64,000 nt of DNA, from positions 2,108,001 to 2,172,000 of the forward strand of contig JAPWFG010000026.1 of the NCBI GenBank assembly GCA_028015205.1. The letters run 5' to 3'. Numbering within the stretch: the stretch's first letter is position 1; each line of letters opens with the position of its first letter. Origin of the DNA: Mytilisepta virgata. Lineage: Eukaryota > Mollusca > Bivalvia > Mytilida > Mytilidae. This document shows positions 58,515 to 64,000 of the stretch, one piece after another. The notes beneath the pieces were generated by a model. It was not told the DNA's origin. It was given only the letters and a program-made list of their open reading frames with translations, and searched no databases. The translations under genes were made by a program, and so were the position numbers.

Positions 58515-58778
58515 GAAAGCTAATATATGACTCTAAGTATTTACTCTGCACGCATTCTAAGAGCATAGCCATTTACAAAAACATCCTCAAATATGAGACT
58601 GAAAAGAGATACTATATACGGTTGGTGGTAGTAGGTCAAGATGGCGTTGGGAAAACATGTTTGATTAGAAGACTGTTGAAACAGAATATCAATCAAGTAA
58701 ACAGTACTGAAGGTATTGATATAACTGTTCACCAGTGTAAGGTATTAGCTACAAGTAATGTATGGACTTTTGCCGAAG
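58515..58778 (+). CDS. ROC-domain P-loop exon on the opposite strand
   Basis: Bounded by acceptor tttttttttcag and donor gttggt. The frame gives KLIYDSKYLLCTHSK, RLVVVGQDGVGKTCLI (P-loop GQDGVGKT) and STEGIDITVHQCK (the G2 region of ROC domains). It starts with two bases of a split codon and ends with one base, G. That phase fits exactly to the start of the minus-strand ROC exon at 53652 (G plus AT gives Asp), but the strand is opposite. It is either an exon of a second, divergently oriented ROCO gene continuing beyond the window, or a piece of the minus-strand gene inverted in the genome or in the assembly. Confidence 0.8.
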
Positions 58779-61700
58779 GTTGGTATAAATATGAAATTTA
58801 AAATTTTCCAAGACAGAACATAAAATAACGTTATTGTTTTACATAATAATTATTTGAATGAATTTATATATTAATTTTTTTCAAAATTTGAGTACCTTAA
58901 ACTTAACTTGTTACATACACAATGTAGCTGACATATGCAATTAGCTATGCCGTAATTACTTGATTTAACTCGCATGATTATTTTCAATCATGTCTTCAAG
59001 AGAAATAAAAAAATTCGCCTATTGAATTTTCAATGTAAAAGGGAAATTTTTTAAAATTAAGTATTATATCCCTGTGTCGCACAAAGTGCATGAAAGATAT
59101 TGTAAATGACGGTCTTGTTTTTTTACAAATTGAAGAAATGTCTGAGTTAGTCAATTTAAATTTTTTAATTTATTTTTTTTTAAATTTTCAAATAGTATAA
59201 TTTTTCTGTTGGAATATGTTCCATTCGGATAAATATTTTAGTTGTACAAATATAACTTTTATACACAATTAATATAGTATTTGTTAGGACGACCCAACAC
59301 GTCTTATTAACTGAAAAAAATATCTTTTAATTCTGACATTTACACTGGCAAAATTCCAAAAATTCATTCTACGAACAGACGTTTACAGACAATAGACAAT
59401 TTCATTATAAATCTATATGATTTAAGTAATGATCCAAGACAAGAGGTTCTGTATGTTTTTTTTTGCATTTAAGTTTGTGGATAGTTACATGTTCCTTAAA
59501 TACTTCACTTAATTACATTTGGACTGGTCATTGAAATGAATTTTAAATACATGTGATTCAAATTTACAATGCAAAAATTTAAACGATTTTAAATCTTATC
59601 AACGGTAAGGTGTCACTGTTCATTGTCTGTATCTGTACATTATCCTGACTCCTGGTGTGTCTGTGTCCTTTAATGTTATGTTTTTCTCAAGGTCTGTCGA
59701 TTGGATGGCGTTTATTCATTGGTAAGTCATTCCTGACCGGTCTCGTCTTCCATTTTGTTAACTCATTTACACAAAGCAGACCTTAATACTAAAGGAAGAC
59801 ATGGTTTTCTTTGAGCAGTAAAAACTCTGAAACCTTAAAATGTTGGAAATGTTTGAGATATAACATATAATATTGACATTCAGTAGTTCCCAAGTTTGCC
59901 TTGAGAAGAATTTCTTTTTCTTAGAAAACTGAATTTTGTTTGAAAATGTTCTAAAAAAAAGGCCCATCATTGGGAAGAGTATTAATCGCATGATTAATAT
60001 TTTATTATCTCCCCTTTTGAAATAAATTTTTGATAATGTTAATTTCTTTTTTGTTATAGTATCTATTTTGGTAAAATTTAACATTCTATAAAACGGGAAT
60101 AATCATTTAACATAAAAAAATTATTATTATGATTAGATATTAGGTTTAACTTAAATATTTTGCAAAAGATATTGTTATATGGTACCATGATTTATGATTA
60201 GTATATTTGATTTAAAGCCTATTGTTAGGTATGAAATCTGTGAAGAATCACACTTTCTCCATTTGGTTTGGAGTTTTGCTTATTTGAATACTTTACGAAA
60301 TGCAAAGCCAAGTTCCATTCTAGAAGGTTCGGTTTAATTTTTTGAAGTTTAATCGAAGAATTCAGTTTCTAAATTAAAATGGAGACAACGTTAAAAATTT
60401 CCGCATAATGTTTTTACCACCAAATATGTTTTTCTAGGATTATTATTTCTGGGGCCATTTTTACTTTGCCAGTGTTGTTTTTCCCAAATTATAATTATTT
60501 TTGATATAGAACTATTACTTTTTTGTCAGGAATTCCTATTTAAATTTTTCAATTATATGATTCGAATCGTTGTTCCATGATAAAATGGTTAATATAAAAT
60601 ATGAAAACTTTAGAAATATATATAAACAGCTTGGAGTCCCAGTGGAAAGAACTGCATGTCTTACTTGCTACTGTCCGTCATTCTGTCCATTTGTTTGTCA
60701 ATAATTTAGTGGTTTATTGTGAAACTTTTATTTGAGGTTTGTCGAAATATTAATTCTAGACATTTCTATACACAGCGCGGCTTGGAAACGCATAGCTATA
60801 AGACCCTCCTGTTACATTTCCTTTTCGTACCAAACAAGTAACACCACCGTGAAACATTGAATGAAAATATTGTTTACACAGTATTAATAGTAGGTAAAAT
60901 AGATTTAAACATATGAAAGCCCCCATTTTATTTGATCACCGTCACAGGAAACGCGGGATTCAGTCAATGTACACCATTTAGTATTTTAATGTGTAATTTA
61001 ATATCGATGGTACCATAATAGGTTATTCCAAATAATTAATCCGTTTTGGAAAAATTTTACTTGGGCGTATATTCCATCGATGAGCGATCAAAAAAAATTC
61101 CAAAACTAATTATACCATTGAGACGCCATGATTATCTGGACTAATAAATCAATAATAGCTCCCGTTGTGTACAATGAACATTTACAGTATGTTAGTTTGT
61201 CATTTAAATAAAAAAAATGATCACAGGCTAAACACATACATGTACAGTGTGTCTGGTCTTCACGTGGTGTGTCCACGATAAACACTCAGAGTGGAATGGT
61301 TGTCCCCGGATTTTCCCCTAAGTATTAAAAGACTAATGTCCAATGGAAAGGACAAAGCTCAGGAAACAAAGACATAATGACAATACAAAATTATTGAAGA
61401 AAAAAAAAACATTAAGACTAACACCACTGTGCATCCCTTACAGCAGATATATATTGCTCTTTTCTGGTACCTATTGCAATAGAATACATGTAGGTGTACC
61501 GTAAATGGCAACAGGCTGCAATTAACGGTACACTAGCGGCAATTGACGATACACTTCTATTGTTGAGATAATGCATCGGTTACCAGTTAATAGCTATATA
61601 CTGTAAAAGCTGAGATTGTTGTTGGGAATTTAATTTTGTTGATTAGAATAATCAACAAAAAATAATCCCTTACGAAATTTTTCCAAATTTCCCTACTGAA

Positions 61701-62290
61701 ATGAGATGTGGTATCGCATACCCTATGACTCGTCAAGATTTCATTTGGTTATTTTTCAATAAAATCAATTCAGGAAAAGTGTTGTTTTTATTGTTTTACA
61801 TTACAATTCTAGAAAATAAACGTAAGCAAACATAATTTGGTTGAAATTCACTGTAAATTGCAATGTCATTAATGATTAGCACGAGTGAAATTTAACATCC
61901 AAGCGCATTGTTATTATCATTTAATAATTAAGTCAAATGTTTTGACACCATCAAAGGTGTGGGGTACTCACAACTATCAATTTTCCTGACGGCTAGGCCG
62001 TTCAAAGTACCTCTGAAAATCCTCAAATTCGACCCTATGTTAATCGAAATATGTTGAATTTGAATCCACGAAATTTTATTCCCAAGAAATCATTTTCTGA
62101 AGCAAATCCACGAATTTTTAAACCAACGAATATAAGTGAATATACAGTAGATTTGAAATTTGTATCTCCTCGGATGGTTTTGGCGTTAACATTTTGGTTC
62201 TTTTTATCATTTTTGAATATGCTGGTCAACAGTTTGGATTTGATATTTTAGGCCTTGAGTCATAAATCAACACAATGTGTAAATCTATGT
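58779..62290. other. No gene seen
   Basis: 3.5 kb of AT-rich DNA. No ROC G3, G4 or COR exon was recognised on the plus strand. Confidence 0.4.
62150..62290 (+). repeat. Dispersed repeat family C, fragment
   Basis: gatattttaggccttgagtc and gaatatgctggtcaac resemble the family. Diverged. Confidence 0.4.
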
Positions 62291-62314
62291 ATCTAAGAGG
62301 TGAAATTTCAATCC

Positions 62315-62830
62315 CTTAATGCAATGTTGGCCTTATATTGTAAAAGCTATGTTGAACTCAGTGAACTTGAAATGAGAAAGGCCACAAACATTCCAACTTA
62401 TGCTTCATATCTAGATTTGTACTTGTATATAGATGATAATTGGCGGTTGAAATCAAAACTTTATGACACACGTGGTGATTTTAATTTTCCGACTGTGAAC
62501 TTCACATTTCTTAGCGGTAACATACCAAAATCCCCCGCCTATGATGTTCACAATTCACAGTTAATTCGTTACAGCTGCACATGTGATTTATACGGCGACT
62601 TTCTCGAAAGGGTGAGATTGGTGTCACATAAATTTCTAAGACAGGGTTATGTTCAGTTTATGTTACTTTCATTACTCAAAAGTTACGGCCGTCATTACGA
62701 ACTTGACAACTCACCAGACTTGACCGGTCACTGGCAATGTGACGGGTGTCGTTAATGTACAATGCATGCTTACTCTTATGGGGCACCTGGTGTCGCTCCT
62801 GGTTTTTTTATGAGAGTTCACATTACCTGC
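62315..62830 (+). pseudogene. Decayed reverse transcriptase with 3' tail
   Basis: Plus-strand frame has SYLDLYLYIDDNWRLKSKLY, GDFNFPTVNF, SQLIRYSCTCDLYGDF and YGRHYELDN, ending at the TAA near 62755. The tail gcttactcttatggggcacc and tcgctcctggtttttt follows. The upstream catalytic part is missing. Confidence 0.7.
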
Positions 62831-63608
62831 CAACTTTTCTAATTTTCCATACAAAAAGTAAACAGGTAAGCCAATTTCAACGGTTGTCCGCATAAAGTAT
62901 TATATATTCTATACAGCATAGTATGTACTTAGATCTAAATTTTACTATTCCCTATTGACAACATAAATTATACACCAGACAAGCAGCTCGCACACATCAT
63001 GTAAGAATTTCTTAATTGATTCATAATTGAGTTATGTGTAAATTCTAAAGAAAAACAGCAATGAATCTCTGCATGATTTAAGCACCCGAATGATTTATTC
63101 AATTCAGCTTGTTTAGATGCATTTCGCGTATTTTGCATAAAAATAGGAACTAGTGTTTTCAATATAACTTCGTATCAATTCAACATTTTGTAAAAATAAC
63201 TTATTCTGGACGATTTCAGTCAAACTATTTTTTATTGCGTTGTACAGAGAATTGGTAGCTAACACCATGTGGCAGAACGGCTGCTTGCAAATATTATGTT
63301 CACCCAATTATCATACGAAAATCACGAAAATGGGATGAAAAAAATAGATATCTCATAGTCTTACAAATATACCTTTTTATATTTCACATGGCAATATTCC
63401 CATGATTTCCATATAACGTTTGTTTAAAAGATTCCAATTTTACTGCCTTAAGGGCATACATCGAATTAAAAAAACATTACATACAACTGTTACAGTGTTA
63501 CTAATACAGCTATGCTTCTATTTCCGATAGTGTAAAAAGAGTTCTTAGAGAGTTAAGTTGTTTTAAATTTTCAGACTATCAGGGGGAAACTACCCAATGC
63601 TTAGTATA
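62831..63608. other. No gene seen
   Basis: A single end-like sequence ccttaagggcatac at 63447 resembles the left terminus of the 1458-bp TTAA element. No partner was found in the window. Confidence 0.35.
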
Positions 63609-63609
63609 A

Positions 63610-63650
63610 CAAGAGGCTGTCGATTGACAGCAAACCGGATTTTCCTGCAT
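63610..63650 (+). repeat. Hairpin-bearing element end, second example
   Basis: aacaagaggctgtcgattg with self-complementary GCTGTC-GATT-GACAGC. Same opening as 42329 but different stem. The element would run past the window. Confidence 0.45.
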
Positions 63651-64000
63651 GGAAATGATGTTTGCAAATCTGGATTCCCAAACAAGATGAAGTAAAGAAA
63701 TATAAATGAATTTTTGTAGGGTTTTGTAGGGTTCAGAAATGGAAAGGCAAAAATCAATCTTGACCTCCTATTTATAGTAAGTGACAAATATTGGAGAGTA
63801 TATAAGTACACACACATTTGTTAAGCAGGGGTTGGTAGGCAGAAATCATGAAGTCAATAATGAAAGAAATACGCCAATGAGATTATAACCTTATTTTATA
63901 TGCATCCAAAGAATCTTGTGGTCACTCCAATACCTTTCCAGATGGAAACGACGACTTTAACTGTTTTTTTTTCAATTTTTTAGAACCATATCTCCTGAAC

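Overview
The window is AT-rich, intron-rich animal DNA dominated by interspersed repeats. The repeats (tRNA-derived SINEs, one with a core resembling the MetaSINE class; short inverted-repeat DNA elements; decayed reverse-transcriptase elements) and long introns suggest a marine bivalve mollusc, probably mussel-like. The organism is inferred from repeat style and gene content, not from a search.

Plus strand, 3.57-28.41 kb: a complete tyrosine hydroxylase gene. Eleven exons join in frame into 510 codons plus stop. It keeps the N-terminal RRRS phosphorylation site, an ACT-like regulatory region, the two-His-one-Glu iron site (H341, H346, E386), the Asp (D435) that separates tyrosine from phenylalanine hydroxylases, and a C-terminal leucine-rich helix for tetramer assembly. 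Its introns hold most of the mobile DNA: short TTAA-flanked elements, a 1.46-kb TTAA element whose empty site is visible elsewhere in the window, a 1.1-kb fold-back palindrome filling most of intron 3, and SINEs.

28.6-45.9 kb: no gene recognised. It contains a near-identical triplication of a 743/744-bp unit, reverse-transcriptase relics, a nested repeat complex (39.1-43.7 kb) with stem-loops, a 640-bp duplicated block and a ~174-bp tandem array.

Minus strand, 53.65-45.98 kb: four phase-compatible exons of a ROCO-family protein (GTPase ROC domain, then COR domain) ending in a DZIP3-type HEPN domain, probably an innate-immune or stress signalling receptor. Its P-loop exon is not seen upstream on the same strand. 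A ROC P-loop exon lies on the PLUS strand at 58.5 kb with exactly the right splice phase, which suggests either a divergent paralogue or an inversion.

53.9-64.0 kb: another hairpin-ended tandem-repeat element, reverse-transcriptase elements in both orientations, and otherwise no recognised gene. The two genes are not functionally linked in any way the sequence shows.
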